Shown piece by piece: positions 25,571 through 35,378 of a DNA stretch of 48,620 nt (positions are counted from its first letter, which is position 1; the number at the start of each line of letters is the position of its first letter). The position numbers were made by a program, and so were the translations under genes. This DNA is from Saprospiraceae bacterium (GTDB lineage Bacteria; Bacteroidota; Bacteroidia; Chitinophagales; Saprospiraceae). Where the stretch lies: contig JALSTN010000194.1 of the NCBI GenBank assembly GCA_026983735.1, forward strand, positions 1 through 48,620, in the 5' to 3' direction. The notes beneath the pieces were generated by a model. The model did no database searches and was not told the origin of the DNA. It saw nothing but the letters and a program-made list of their open reading frames with translations.

Positions 25571-25966
25571 CGTCTATTGTTTAATCTCAAAAACTGCTGA
25601 TCAAGATACATTGCCAATTCTCCCTACTCTTTACCCGTTAACCCTATCGCTCAAAAATAGGACAAATAAACGACCCGAGGAATAACTTTCTTCAAACATT
25701 TTATGATTTCCCGGAACTAATTTTTTTATCCAAATGTTGGTTGGGTGTTCTCGGTTAAAAATTGCTATTGCGAAGATACAGCGCTGATTGGGGAAGATGC
25801 TATGGAATGCGCATTCTTCATGTGTGCCGGTGTTTCTTGGCTGTTGGGATCCACTTCCCTTGCGGATGAATTTTAACAACATAGAATTTATCTACATTTC
25901 ATACCGAAAAAAGACGGCACTATACCTAGTTATCATATAACGTTAAACCAACACTTAGCCCAATCT
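25571..25966. other. 396-bp divergent intergenic region
   Basis: This region lies between sbcD (minus) and the orphan gene (plus) and must hold both promoters. TACATTTC at 25893-25900 (plus) and TATCTTGA-like sequence near 25595-25602 (minus) resemble -7 boxes with one mismatch, without a good TTG. An 83-aa minus-strand frame here is not convincing. No repeat was seen. Confidence 0.4.
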
Positions 25967-27217
25967 ATGGACGCAAGAATTCGACGACTAAAAAAAATTA
26001 TTGCTAAAATCGAAAACCTTTACCCGCCGGATGACCTCATCCAATCCTACAGTGATTTTAAAAAATACCGCGATGTGCTGCATCATTATCAGTACAACGA
26101 AAAGGTGTTTTACAGCCTGGTGCGCGTCACCCACGATGTATGGCATTCCAAAAAACGGGTTAGCCGGCCGTCTTTAATAACAGTGATGCGCAACTACCGC
26201 AAAAAAGCCAGGGAAGTATCCACTCCTCCAACCGAAATCTCCAGTTATTTATTTGAGATATTTAAGGATGTAATCCATAAAGGGGTACTTAATCACTTGT
26301 CAGCGGACACCGTCCACGCCTGCATTCGCTACGTCAATTATTTACTGGCGGGAGTAGTCTTACGGCCTCGAGAGGTTCAATGGTTAGTCGATCACGTCGA
26401 CTTTTCATACAATATCCTCAACAGAGTGCTCCGCTATCCGATCAAATCCGATAAGATAACCGCTTGGTGTAGGTCATCCTATCACATAGATCGATACCGG
26501 CATAGAAGGGCTGAATTGACAGGGTGGATACTCGATGAAGAATCGGATTATACGATAGATCCAGCGGTTATCCAAAAGGATTTCGAGTATGAAATGATTG
26601 AAATCGAAGAGAAGTTGGATTATTATGAAAGATGGGTGCTAGCTTACAAAGAAAGCCAATTGGAATTGCGAATGATGGAAAAAGAAAGCTGGGGTACAAG
26701 TTTATTTTTTAATATGGGAGAGCGAATAGACTCTTATGCTACCCCCCCAAAAAAGAAGGAAGAACGAGATGTAATTCCTCCTTCACGGGCAGGAGATCTG
26801 CTGGTGCCAGCGTCTGAATCCTCTCCGGATCCTACTTACGTCGAACCTGTACTCTCTTTGAAGCAAATGGGTTTTGATCCCAACTTTGCTCCCGATACGC
26901 CAGAATTTAATCTTTACCCCACTATCTTTAATAGAAGTAGAATCCATGTGGATGAATATGGCAATATCCTTCCCATCTTAAAGGACTGCCGTAGAGAATA
27001 CGAAAAGAATAAGAAGCTTTTTTACACGCGTATTATGCTCTGGAGTATCGCCTATTCGCGTATGCCTATATCGGACAAACTCCGACGTTTTGATGCGTAT
27101 TATGAGGATAGTCTATATCCTTACTTTGAACCGATGGGAAGGAGAAAACTTAAAAATAGAGCTTATTTTGAATGGTTGATGGATAAGGTCGCTGAAGCGT
27201 CGGACAAGAGGGTGTAG
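25967..27217 (+). CDS. Hypothetical protein, 416 aa, mostly helical, no family recognised
   Basis: The frame is long, starts at a clean ATG and has normal codon use, so it is a real gene. There is no signal peptide or membrane segment, so it is probably cytoplasmic. The N-terminal two thirds (about 1-245) are rich in Tyr, Arg and Lys and appear helical (ALSADTVHACIRYVNYLL-like and CRSSYHIDRYRHRRAEL). A Pro-rich linker (about 250-290) follows, and then a C-terminal segment with FDPNFAPDTPEFNLYP and PYFEPMGRRKLKNRAYFEW. No enzymatic motif was recognised. It is transcribed away from sbcDC and flanked by an intergenic region on each side. Confidence 0.7.
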   Translation: MDARIRRLKKIIAKIENLYPPDDLIQSYSDFKKYRDVLHHYQYNEKVFYSLVRVTHDVWHSKKRVSRPSLITVMRNYRKKAREVSTPPTEISSYLFEIFKDVIHKGVLNHLSADTVHACIRYVNYLLAGVVLRPREVQWLVDHVDFSYNILNRVLRYPIKSDKITAWCRSSYHIDRYRHRRAELTGWILDEESDYTIDPAVIQKDFEYEMIEIEEKLDYYERWVLAYKESQLELRMMEKESWGTSLFFNMGERIDSYATPPKKKEERDVIPPSRAGDLLVPASESSPDPTYVEPVLSLKQMGFDPNFAPDTPEFNLYPTIFNRSRIHVDEYGNILPILKDCRREYEKNKKLFYTRIMLWSIAYSRMPISDKLRRFDAYYEDSLYPYFEPMGRRKLKNRAYFEWLMDKVAEASDKRV

Positions 27218-27574
27218 TACCTAAGACGATCCCTTGGGATATTCGTGTATTGGGTTGTTATGTGTCCAATGTGAAGGATAGACAGTGTGTGTGAAGCACG
27301 CATTTATCGAGGGGATGGTATAAGGGAGATAGAACCAATACCTAAACCATCTTTTTAAGACATCCGAATAGATTCCCCAATTTATTTGTAATTTTAGGAC
27401 TTTAAAAAAGGGTGACGGTGTTGTTTTTTTCTTTTAAGTATTTTTAAAGCAAGTACTCGGGTTATTGAAAAGTGCCTTAATGGAAGACGCTAAAATATCC
27501 TTTTACAATACCCTATTTGGCAGCTTTGGATGAAGATTAAGTGGAGATGAGGAAGCAATGCTAATCAGATAAAT
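27218..27574. other. 357-bp intergenic gap, nothing recognised
   Basis: The gap is AT-rich with several T-runs (27421-27440) and lies between two plus-strand genes. A run of T after a weak hairpin could end the upstream transcript, but the stem is not convincing. No full promoter was identified. Confidence 0.35.
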
Positions 27575-28300
27575 ATGAATAAAGGAGTAATGAAAAAAAT
27601 TATACTAAAGACTTATGACATGATAGGCTCTACCTACTTGAGCCCAATGCTTAATCTGGAGCAAAGGAAAAGACCTTTTCCAAAGATAAATGAAAGAGCG
27701 ACAGAATATACCTTTACGCTTAACCACCTGCGCCATTTATGTACCGGCAAGGTTCTTGACATCGGCCCCGGTAAATCTTCTTGGCCACACCTCTTGTCCA
27801 CCTGTGGATTTGAAGTCAAAGCTATTGACAAAATGGAGGGATACTGGGGAAGTTATTTTAACCGACATTATAAGATATACAACGACGACATCACCAATCC
27901 CAAAACAGATGAAAAATTTCAATTTTCGACCTGTCTAAGTGTATTGGAGCATATCCCCGACCATCGAGCAGCCATCAAAAACATCCACCGGCTTCTAGAG
28001 CCCAAAGGCTATCTCATTCTAACGTTTCCCTACAATGAAAAGGAGTACAGTCCTGACATCTACAAACACCCAAATGCAGGTTATGGTCAAAATGCTAATT
28101 TTATTACACAGGTTTATTCCAGAACCCAAATCGATGAATGGCTTTCCGATACATCCTTTAAAATCATCGATCAGGAATACTATAAAGTCTTCACGGGTGA
28201 GATGTGGACGATGGGAGAACGGGTAGTGCCCTGTGAACAAACCACCAAATCGGAATTGCATCACTTGACTTGTATATTACTACAAAAAAGGGGGAGTTGA
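27575..28300 (+). CDS. Class I SAM-dependent methyltransferase
   Basis: This 241-aa protein has SAM motif I VLDIGPGKSSW (60-70), the acidic motif II at VKAIDK (about 81-86), and LSVLEHIPDH (121-130), typical of Methyltransf_11/23-like enzymes. LLEPKGYLILTFPYNE (140-155) follows as the post-motif strand. A second in-frame ATG five codons downstream is an alternative start. The substrate is unknown; relatives modify small molecules or sugars in cell-surface or secondary-metabolite pathways. It stands alone immediately before a tandem repeat array. Confidence 0.88.
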   Translation: MNKGVMKKIILKTYDMIGSTYLSPMLNLEQRKRPFPKINERATEYTFTLNHLRHLCTGKVLDIGPGKSSWPHLLSTCGFEVKAIDKMEGYWGSYFNRHYKIYNDDITNPKTDEKFQFSTCLSVLEHIPDHRAAIKNIHRLLEPKGYLILTFPYNEKEYSPDIYKHPNAGYGQNANFITQVYSRTQIDEWLSDTSFKIIDQEYYKVFTGEMWTMGERVVPCEQTTKSELHHLTCILLQKRGS

Positions 28301-28400
28301 CGCTGATTAAATAATATAATATTATAGGAGATTCATGATAAGCTTCTTCCCTGGGAAGGTTGACAAGACCTGGTTTTATCTTTTGATGAACTTGTATTTA

Positions 28401-29312
28401 ACCCAAAACCTGCAGTAGAAGATTAATTGAACCAAGTAAGTATTACTCATAATGATCCTTCTTTACCCCTGTTTACAATTTAATTTCTTGTAAGCTTTTC
28501 TTCTAAATAGTGCTATTTTACCTCTGATTAATTTTAAAATTATTGCTTGCATATGACTCTAGGATATTCTTCTACTGCGGCGCATTTTGACTTCAAAAGC
28601 ATACATTTCCCTTCGTCGTCATAGCCCGCTATGCCTCCTCAGCGAAATACCCGCTTTTTTGCCAAAATGCCCCTCGCTACGAATTCTATTGCAGGTTTTG
28701 GGTAACCCAAAATCTGCAGTAGAAGATTAATTGAACCAAGTAAATATTACTCATAATGATCCTTCTTTACCCCTGTTTACAATTTAATTTCTTGTAAGCT
28801 TTTCTTCTAAATAGTGCTATTTTACCTCTGATTAATTTTAAAATTATTGCTTGCATATGACTCTAGGATATTCTTCTACTGCGGCGCATTTTGACTTCAA
28901 AAGCATACATTTCCCTTCGTCGTCATAGCCCGCTATGCCTCCTCAGCGAAATACCCGCTTTTTTGCCAAAATGCCCCTCGCTACGAATTCTATTGCAGGT
29001 TTTGGGTAACCCAAAATCTGCAGTAGAAGATTAATTGAACCAAGTAAATATTACTCATAATGATCCTTCTTTACCCCTGTTTACAATTTAATTTCTTGTA
29101 AGCTTTTCTTCTAAATAGTGCTATTTTACCTCTGATTAATTTTAAAATTATTGCTTGCATATGACTCTAGGATATTCTTCTACTGCGGCGCATTTTGACT
29201 TCAAAAGCATACATTTCCCTTCGTCGTCATAGCCCGCTATGCCTCCTCAGCGAAATACCCGCTTTTTTTGCCAAAATGCCCCTCGCTACGAATTCTATTG
29301 CAGGTTTTGGGT
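28401..29312. repeat. Three tandem copies of a 304-bp MITE-like/structured repeat
   Basis: Units are 28401-28704, 28705-29008 and 29009-29312, nearly identical. Unit 1 differs from units 2 and 3 at two positions (CCTGCAG/TCTGCAG and AGTAAG/AGTAAA); unit 3 has one extra T in its T-run. Each unit starts with ACCCAAAA(C/T)CTGCA and ends with TGCAGGTTTTGGGT, a 14-bp terminal inverted repeat (exact in unit 1). Inside unit 1 a second inverted pair, GCAGTAGAAG (28412-28421) with CTTCTACTGC (28569-28578), and a nested rod (28582-28670) are present: GCATTTTG/CAAAATGC, CAAAAGC/GCTTTTTTG, ATTTC/GAAAT and CATAG/CTATG around CCCG. No coding content fits. Origin as MITE or ncRNA is not known. Confidence 0.88.
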
Positions 29313-29502
29313 TCAACAATTATTCCCATATCCTCTTTTTCAAAATTTGGCCCCATTGGTTGATTCCTGAATTCGATGACAATTATAGGTCGCGCCCAAT
29401 GGCATTTAATACATTTTTACATTTTTTAAGTTTTCTTTAATTAAGTAGGGTAAATATTACATTCATATTTGCAAATGATTTGGCGACTAGCTAAAAATTT
29501 AG

Positions 29503-29533
29503 TTGACAAGTAACTGCTTATATTCTAATTTTA
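29503..29533 (+). promoter_or_regulatory. Promoter of the 1898-aa surface-protein gene
   Basis: TTG at 29503-29505 is followed after 20 bases by TAATTTTA (29526-29533), one mismatch from TAnnTTTG. Initiation near 29540 leaves a short leader before the ATG at 29555. Confidence 0.6.
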
Positions 29534-29554
29534 TAGACTTGAAATCACGTAAAA

Positions 29555-32500
29555 ATGAAAATTCTTATCAAAAAATTCTTTGGGGCATTTCTTTTAGTTA
29601 TTCTAACAATTATTGGAGTTGACGTCAATGGTCAATCTGTAAATGTCACCACAGTTGTGACGCCGCCATTTCCTATTTATTTAGAAAATGTAATGTCATT
29701 TGATTTTAATACTATTGTGACGCTTACAAACTTAAAAGGAAAAAGGGAGCGAATCAAATTAATTGCAAGATTGAATGGAGATAATGGTGTTAAAGCAATT
29801 ATTAAGGCTTCATATAGACCGTTAACACCCATTCTTTTACCGGCAAATGGAACATTAGTTTTAACAAAAACAGAATTAAAAAGAATTTTTGCCAACATAA
29901 AAGGGGAAGATATTTCGATTGAAGGGGTTGAGCGAAACACAATCTTCCAAACGGAGAAGTTACCTGAAGGTATTTATCAATTGTGTATTCAAGCCTTAGA
30001 CTATGATACAGGGGAGGAAAAATCTAGTGCATCTACAGGATGTACAAGCATTTTTATAACGGACTACGATCCACCGGTCATTACAAATCCTACTGCAGGA
30101 CAATGGTTGAAGCCTTTGTCTCCTCAATCAGTAATAGTAAATTGGACACCTACAGGTCAACCCCAATTTACAAGGTATAAATTTGAAATGGTTGACATGA
30201 CTTTAAATAAACTACAAGACCCCAATGATGCCTTTATTAATATAGGGGTTATATTGCATTATAAGAAGGAGGGTATTATTCAGAATAATTACTATTATGA
30301 TATAAACCACCCCAAATTAATTGAGAAGCATCAATATGCTTTGCGAGTAACGGCTTATGACCCTATGAAAAAGCTATCATTTAAGAATGGTGGTCGTAGT
30401 GAAGTTATTGCATTTAGGTATCAGGAGAAAAAGGCGGTCGTCAAGAAGGATAAAAAAATAAGTGGCGGAGGGAATATACAGTTTTCCATGAATGCTTGCC
30501 AAGAGCTCAATGGTCCCAGTGATAAGGCACCTGTGAAGGATGTTAAGGAATACGATGTTTTAAAAATAGGGGACCACAAGTTAAGAGTATTTGATATTAA
30601 TTGGTCAGGCAATAAATTAAGTGGGGAAGGAAAGATTATTAATTCATATTTCAAAACACCGGTTTTAGTTTCTTTTAAGGATCTAACCGTCAATAAGTCA
30701 CATGAGGTAATATCAGGAACAGCTGTTGCAAGAAACGATAACAATGTACCCTCTGAATGGGTAAGTGAATTAGGAGACGTTGATTTTCAAGGAGGAGACA
30801 TTGCGAATCTTCTTTCTAACCTTATGAACAAGAATGATCGAATAATAGAATATCCATATTCAAATGCGGACAGTATTGGTCTAGGGATGCCGATCGGGAT
30901 AAATAGAAAAATTGCAGGAGCTGATCAAATGATAGCAATTGTAGGTATGCAGTTTGGAGTCAAAGGAGCAGGACTAAATGCAGTTGCACAAATATCTTTC
31001 CCAAGCTATGGGAAAGATGTTCAATTAGCTGCAACATCAGTGTGTTTCAACAAGGATGGTTTTACGAAAGATGCTTTTTTGCATTTGGTTAAAGATTATA
31101 CTATAAATCCAAATGGTAAGGTAAGAGTAAAACTAGACAAAGGGGAGGAAGGCGACCCACCTACCGGGACATATGTAATCATGGAGTCAAAAGGCTTTAA
31201 AGAAGCTCAATTAGAGGGAGAAGTACAGGTTGATAAAACAATAGCAAAGCCTGTAGAAGGATTGGAGGATGAGGAAGGAAACCCAATAAAAGAAGTAAAG
31301 GGAACATTTAGTATTACGGTAGAGGATCCCTCTAATTTTATTGTAGAAGATATTACTATTACACCCTTTCAAATTACAAAATTCCCTGGATTTGAAGTAT
31401 CTGTCAATTCTGTCAATTTAGATATGTCAGACAAGAAAAACCCAGCGGGCATTCATTTTCCATTAGCAAATTACAATAAGGATGGCAATCTATGGAAGGG
31501 ATTTTATCTGAAGAGTTGCGATGTTAAATTGCCAGACAAATTACAAAAGAATGCTCATATCCAAGCTTCTGACTTTGTAATTGACAAGAAAGGATTTAGT
31601 GGTATAATGGAAGTCCCTAAGGTGTTTGATACGGAAAAAGGGCGTTTAGGAACAAAAAAGTGGAAGTGGTCCATGAAGAACTTCTATGTCAAAATAATCG
31701 AAAATAGCATCAATACGGCTAAATTTGACGGAGATATTCGAGTTCCGATTACTAAGGATAATACTTATCTCAAGTACGATGCCTTGATTACAAAGGATGG
31801 AAATGAGTTAAACTACAATATCACACTTGTAAATCAAGAAGACATACCATTCCCCGCAATCATCGCAAAGGGAGAAATCGCCCCAGAGACAAGAATTGAT
31901 CTAAATAATACTGGGAATGGATTTGAACCAGCGTTTCACTTTTATGGAAATTTAGAATTCAACAGAAAATTTGCTCTTGATGTGCAAGGTTTTCCTCTAT
32001 CACTAGACTCTGTAATTATACAGGATTTAATTGTCGATAAGGAAGGTGTAGGGCTTGGCCAAGATGGGGCAATTAGTTTTAGTTATGATGCCAAACAGCG
32101 TCAAGTAAATGGCTTTGACATTAACATTGATACATTCTATATTCAAAAGAAGAATGAATTTAATTTTGCAATTTCCATTGATTTGCTGGGCGAAAATAAC
32201 TCTGTGGGTGCCACTGCCGGATTTAAAATACTGACTAAGTACGAGGACAAATCAAATATGATGCGTCTTGACAAAGTTAAATTGACCGAAATTGCCATAG
32301 AAGGAGATATTAGTGTAGCAAAAATTAAAGGAGCGCTCAAAATAATGGAAGACGATCCGGTTTATGGCGATGGCTTTGATGGCTCCTTGAAAGTAACTTT
32401 AAACCTCGGAGAAAATGGAGAGGGGATTAATGCAGGAGCGAGCTTACATACTATATTTGGGAGGATGCCTGCAAAACAAAATGTAAAATCATATAAATAT

Positions 32501-35251
32501 TTCTTCTTTAAAGGTGAATTTTTTATTGAAAGTGGGATTCCCATTTCTGCAAGTTTAAGATTACGCGGATTACAAGGGGGTATGTATTTGAATATGGTGC
32601 AAGATGATGAAGACTATAGTGCCCCCCCTGTGCCATTTAAGGGGGATAATGAAGATACAAAATTTGGAATAATTGCAGGAGTAGATATAGGACTGGCAGA
32701 CGCCAAAGCATTTCATGCAAAACCAAAGTTTATAGTACAATTCGGGACAAAATCTGGCTTAGACTTAATTGCGATTCATGGAGAAGCTTATGTGATGACC
32801 GCTTATCAACAGACATTTGAACCATATGGACCTGGGACAAGTCCTGTGATGATACAAATGGAAGCTAAAATGAATTTTAAGAAAAAATTGTTTGAATTTA
32901 ATAGTATTGTCGATGTACAGTATCCCTTCAAGAAGAAACCCTTTATTAGCGCTCATGGTGGTATCGAAATGATGGTCCAAGGAAAGAATAAAAAGGATCC
33001 CAACAGTAAGATATCATGGTTTATTAAAATGGGTGTTCCTAATGACAAAGAAAATATATCCGTAAATATAGCCAATTTATTTACTAAGCAGCACTACTTT
33101 ATGGCGGGCAATGGTCTCCCGGGAATGCCTCCGGTACCACAAGAGATTCTAGAGAAGTTGCCCAAAAAATACAGCTCTCAGCGTAATGATGATGTAGAAA
33201 ATAGCACTGCTTTAAAATTTGCATTTGGAAGTCAGTTTAGTTTTCAATCTAAGGATCTAGAAGCATGGATTTTTTATGCAAAATTCGATATACTTTTCGG
33301 TTATGATTTAATGATTCAAAAAAATTATAACACCATTACACCCTGTGGATTTGGAAAAAATTATTGGTATGTTAGAGGTCAGGCATATGGTAAATTTGCT
33401 GCTGATATAGGGATTCATGCAAAAATGTTTGGGAAGGAAAGAAGATTTAGTTTAGTATATGTAGATGTAGCGGCATTGGTTCAGGTCGGCTTGCCTAATC
33501 CTAGCGGAATACAGGCTGTCATAAAAGGGGAGGCTAGTTTCATGGGAGTTATAGAAGGAGAATTTGAGTTTGAAGCTGATCAAGGGGAGATATGCCAACC
33601 TTCCAAATCACCTTTAGATGCATTAAATGATCTAAAATATATCCAAGATGTAGTGCCAACGGGAAACAAAATAAGCGTATTTGCAAATCCTGAAGTATCT
33701 CTTTTATTCTCCGGTGCAGGAAAAAGTTATACATTAGATGAAGTAGTTGGAGAAGGCACTAATAAGCTCGTGTTGCGATTTCCGGTGAAGACTATGCGTC
33801 TCACCGTAGCAGATAAAAATAGTCCGTTAAATGGGAAGGTTATTGCTGATATGAAATCATATGAATCATTTGATGGACAATTTAAATTTGAGCATAAAGG
33901 AGAAAGAATCGTGTATGAAGCCGATAAAATTCTTCCAGGAAAAACTAGATTTAAATTAGAAATAGAAATCGAACCACAAGAATTAGTAAAAGGAAGGTGG
34001 AAGGTAATCAAAGGTATAACTAAGAATAGCGTACGTAAAATAGTATACTTTAAAACCAAAAAAGCGCCTGATCATATTGTCAAAAATAATATCTATTATA
34101 TGTATCCTATGAATGGACAGCGATACTATTTACAAGATGACATTAATTATTCCTTCATTAAATTAAAGAAAGGGCAAGATAATCTATTTGATGGGTCAGA
34201 GGAAGGCGAAATCAAAATAAGATTCATCCCAATAAAGGGCGGGAATACGATCAAGGGTAAATATTTGGGGTATAGTGATAATGTTATAAAATATACACAT
34301 GATAAATTAGTAAATGGTGGATTGTATGTATGTCAGATATATAGACATTTTAAGCCTAAGTCAGGGAAAGATGCTCAGTCTGGAGGAAATAAACTAGGTA
34401 AGGCAAACTTCAATCACAATATATCTAAACGATTCAAATTAATCAAGCAGACTAAACTTACCGGTAAGGATATTTTAATACTGGAATTTGTCTTTGGAGT
34501 AAGCAAGTATAATAAGCTTCCTCAAAAACTTGCTAAAATGACACTCATCCCTTCAAAATCAACCATAGCATGTTTTAATAATGGAATGCTGTCTGTTGCT
34601 AATGCAAAATTCAAGGCTTTAGAAGAAGGATTTGATCTGGCAGATATTATTCATATGAAAGCTCAATGGTTTGTCGGAGGATCGTCTCTTTACAATAAAT
34701 ATAAAACTTCTGATGCAGGATATACTTATTATCAGAATTATTTAAAACCGGAGCTTTATATTCCATTAAAAAAGTACGTATCTACTAAATTCAATGTTAG
34801 CTCCAATACTTTGGAGCTTGATAGAGGTGTGTTTATAGATCATGAGCCATTAATTTCTCAAAAGGAAATTAACAAAATTCTAAAGCAAAAGGCATACCCT
34901 GGATTACAATTGAAGTTAGCACCTTCTAGCAAAATTGTTAATATGAGAATTGATGGGGTAAAGGATGCTCATGAAGACTATAATAAGTTTGTCTCATATA
35001 TGTGGAGTCCGGATATATTATCTAAGCCAATAAATATGAGTAAAGCAGAGAAGGAGAAGTATAAAGAGCTTTCTACCTACGTAAAGAATTGGAGATCCAA
35101 ACCTCATTGCTTTAAGTATATGGATATGAACAAGACGCAACACATCTTGATGCTACCTAAAGGCATCATGCAAAATACAGGTCCATATATGTATGTAAAG
35201 GTTTTCAAGCTAAGTAAAAAATCAAATTGCAAATGTGGGAAGAAACTGTAA
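29555..35251 (+). CDS. Very large secreted protein with TANFOR-like N-terminus
   Basis: This 1898-aa protein has a signal peptide (residues 1-26, ending near VNGQS). Residues 27-160 match the TANFOR-type pattern of Bacteroidetes: TTVVTPPFPIYLENV, TLTNLKGKRERIKL, LPEGIYQLCIQALDYDTGE and a Cys-containing turn (GCTSIFITDYDPP). A PITNPTAGQWL-like stretch and a fibronectin-like domain follow. The long remainder is beta-rich and looks repetitive, with segments such as KGEGSFMGVIEGEFEFEADQGE and FAFGSQFSFQSKDLEAW and no catalytic motif. Two cysteines end the chain (NCKCGKKL); no T9SS sorting domain was seen. It is first in a surface-protein locus and probably forms an extended surface or exported structure. 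Confidence 0.75.
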   Translation: MKILIKKFFGAFLLVILTIIGVDVNGQSVNVTTVVTPPFPIYLENVMSFDFNTIVTLTNLKGKRERIKLIARLNGDNGVKAIIKASYRPLTPILLPANGTLVLTKTELKRIFANIKGEDISIEGVERNTIFQTEKLPEGIYQLCIQALDYDTGEEKSSASTGCTSIFITDYDPPVITNPTAGQWLKPLSPQSVIVNWTPTGQPQFTRYKFEMVDMTLNKLQDPNDAFINIGVILHYKKEGIIQNNYYYDINHPKLIEKHQYALRVTAYDPMKKLSFKNGGRSEVIAFRYQEKKAVVKKDKKISGGGNIQFSMNACQELNGPSDKAPVKDVKEYDVLKIGDHKLRVFDINWSGNKLSGEGKIINSYFKTPVLVSFKDLTVNKSHEVISGTAVARNDNNVPSEWVSELGDVDFQGGDIANLLSNLMNKNDRIIEYPYSNADSIGLGMPIGINRKIAGADQMIAIVGMQFGVKGAGLNAVAQISFPSYGKDVQLAATSVCFNKDGFTKDAFLHLVKDYTINPNGKVRVKLDKGEEGDPPTGTYVIMESKGFKEAQLEGEVQVDKTIAKPVEGLEDEEGNPIKEVKGTFSITVEDPSNFIVEDITITPFQITKFPGFEVSVNSVNLDMSDKKNPAGIHFPLANYNKDGNLWKGFYLKSCDVKLPDKLQKNAHIQASDFVIDKKGFSGIMEVPKVFDTEKGRLGTKKWKWSMKNFYVKIIENSINTAKFDGDIRVPITKDNTYLKYDALITKDGNELNYNITLVNQEDIPFPAIIAKGEIAPETRIDLNNTGNGFEPAFHFYGNLEFNRKFALDVQGFPLSLDSVIIQDLIVDKEGVGLGQDGAISFSYDAKQRQVNGFDINIDTFYIQKKNEFNFAISIDLLGENNSVGATAGFKILTKYEDKSNMMRLDKVKLTEIAIEGDISVAKIKGALKIMEDDPVYGDGFDGSLKVTLNLGENGEGINAGASLHTIFGRMPAKQNVKSYKYFFFKGEFFIESGIPISASLRLRGLQGGMYLNMVQDDEDYSAPPVPFKGDNEDTKFGIIAGVDIGLADAKAFHAKPKFIVQFGTKSGLDLIAIHGEAYVMTAYQQTFEPYGPGTSPVMIQMEAKMNFKKKLFEFNSIVDVQYPFKKKPFISAHGGIEMMVQGKNKKDPNSKISWFIKMGVPNDKENISVNIANLFTKQHYFMAGNGLPGMPPVPQEILEKLPKKYSSQRNDDVENSTALKFAFGSQFSFQSKDLEAWIFYAKFDILFGYDLMIQKNYNTITPCGFGKNYWYVRGQAYGKFAADIGIHAKMFGKERRFSLVYVDVAALVQVGLPNPSGIQAVIKGEASFMGVIEGEFEFEADQGEICQPSKSPLDALNDLKYIQDVVPTGNKISVFANPEVSLLFSGAGKSYTLDEVVGEGTNKLVLRFPVKTMRLTVADKNSPLNGKVIADMKSYESFDGQFKFEHKGERIVYEADKILPGKTRFKLEIEIEPQELVKGRWKVIKGITKNSVRKIVYFKTKKAPDHIVKNNIYYMYPMNGQRYYLQDDINYSFIKLKKGQDNLFDGSEEGEIKIRFIPIKGGNTIKGKYLGYSDNVIKYTHDKLVNGGLYVCQIYRHFKPKSGKDAQSGGNKLGKANFNHNISKRFKLIKQTKLTGKDILILEFVFGVSKYNKLPQKLAKMTLIPSKSTIACFNNGMLSVANAKFKALEEGFDLADIIHMKAQWFVGGSSLYNKYKTSDAGYTYYQNYLKPELYIPLKKYVSTKFNVSSNTLELDRGVFIDHEPLISQKEINKILKQKAYPGLQLKLAPSSKIVNMRIDGVKDAHEDYNKFVSYMWSPDILSKPINMSKAEKEKYKELSTYVKNWRSKPHCFKYMDMNKTQHILMLPKGIMQNTGPYMYVKVFKLSKKSNCKCGKKL

Positions 35252-35378
35252 GGTAGATTATTTAGTAATCGAGACCAGAATAAAACTAGATGAACTAATA
35301 CTTAATTTAAACGTGTTCGTATTTATGGTTTGTATTTTTAATATTACCATAACTAAATGAGCATATAAAATAGATAAA

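Larger units (their letters stand above)
28301..29554. other. 1.25-kb gene-free region filled mainly by a three-copy repeat
   Basis: Bases 28401-29312 are three tandem copies of a 304-bp element. The 100 bp before it (including an AATAATATAATATTAT run) and the 240 bp after it (including a full promoter at 29503-29533) hold no gene. Frames of about 80 aa in this region are inside the repeat and are not called. Confidence 0.6.

Noticed and set aside
25631-25882. 83-aa minus-strand frame in the sbcD upstream region
   Set aside because: It has no family resemblance and lies in a divergent promoter region.
28401-29312. CRISPR array
   Set aside because: Repeat units are about 304 bp with no unique spacers; the structure is tandem duplication with terminal inverted repeats.
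29195-29440. 81-aa frame at the end of the repeat array
   Set aside because: It starts inside the third repeat unit and runs into flanking sequence; the repeat has stops in the same frame in the other copies.
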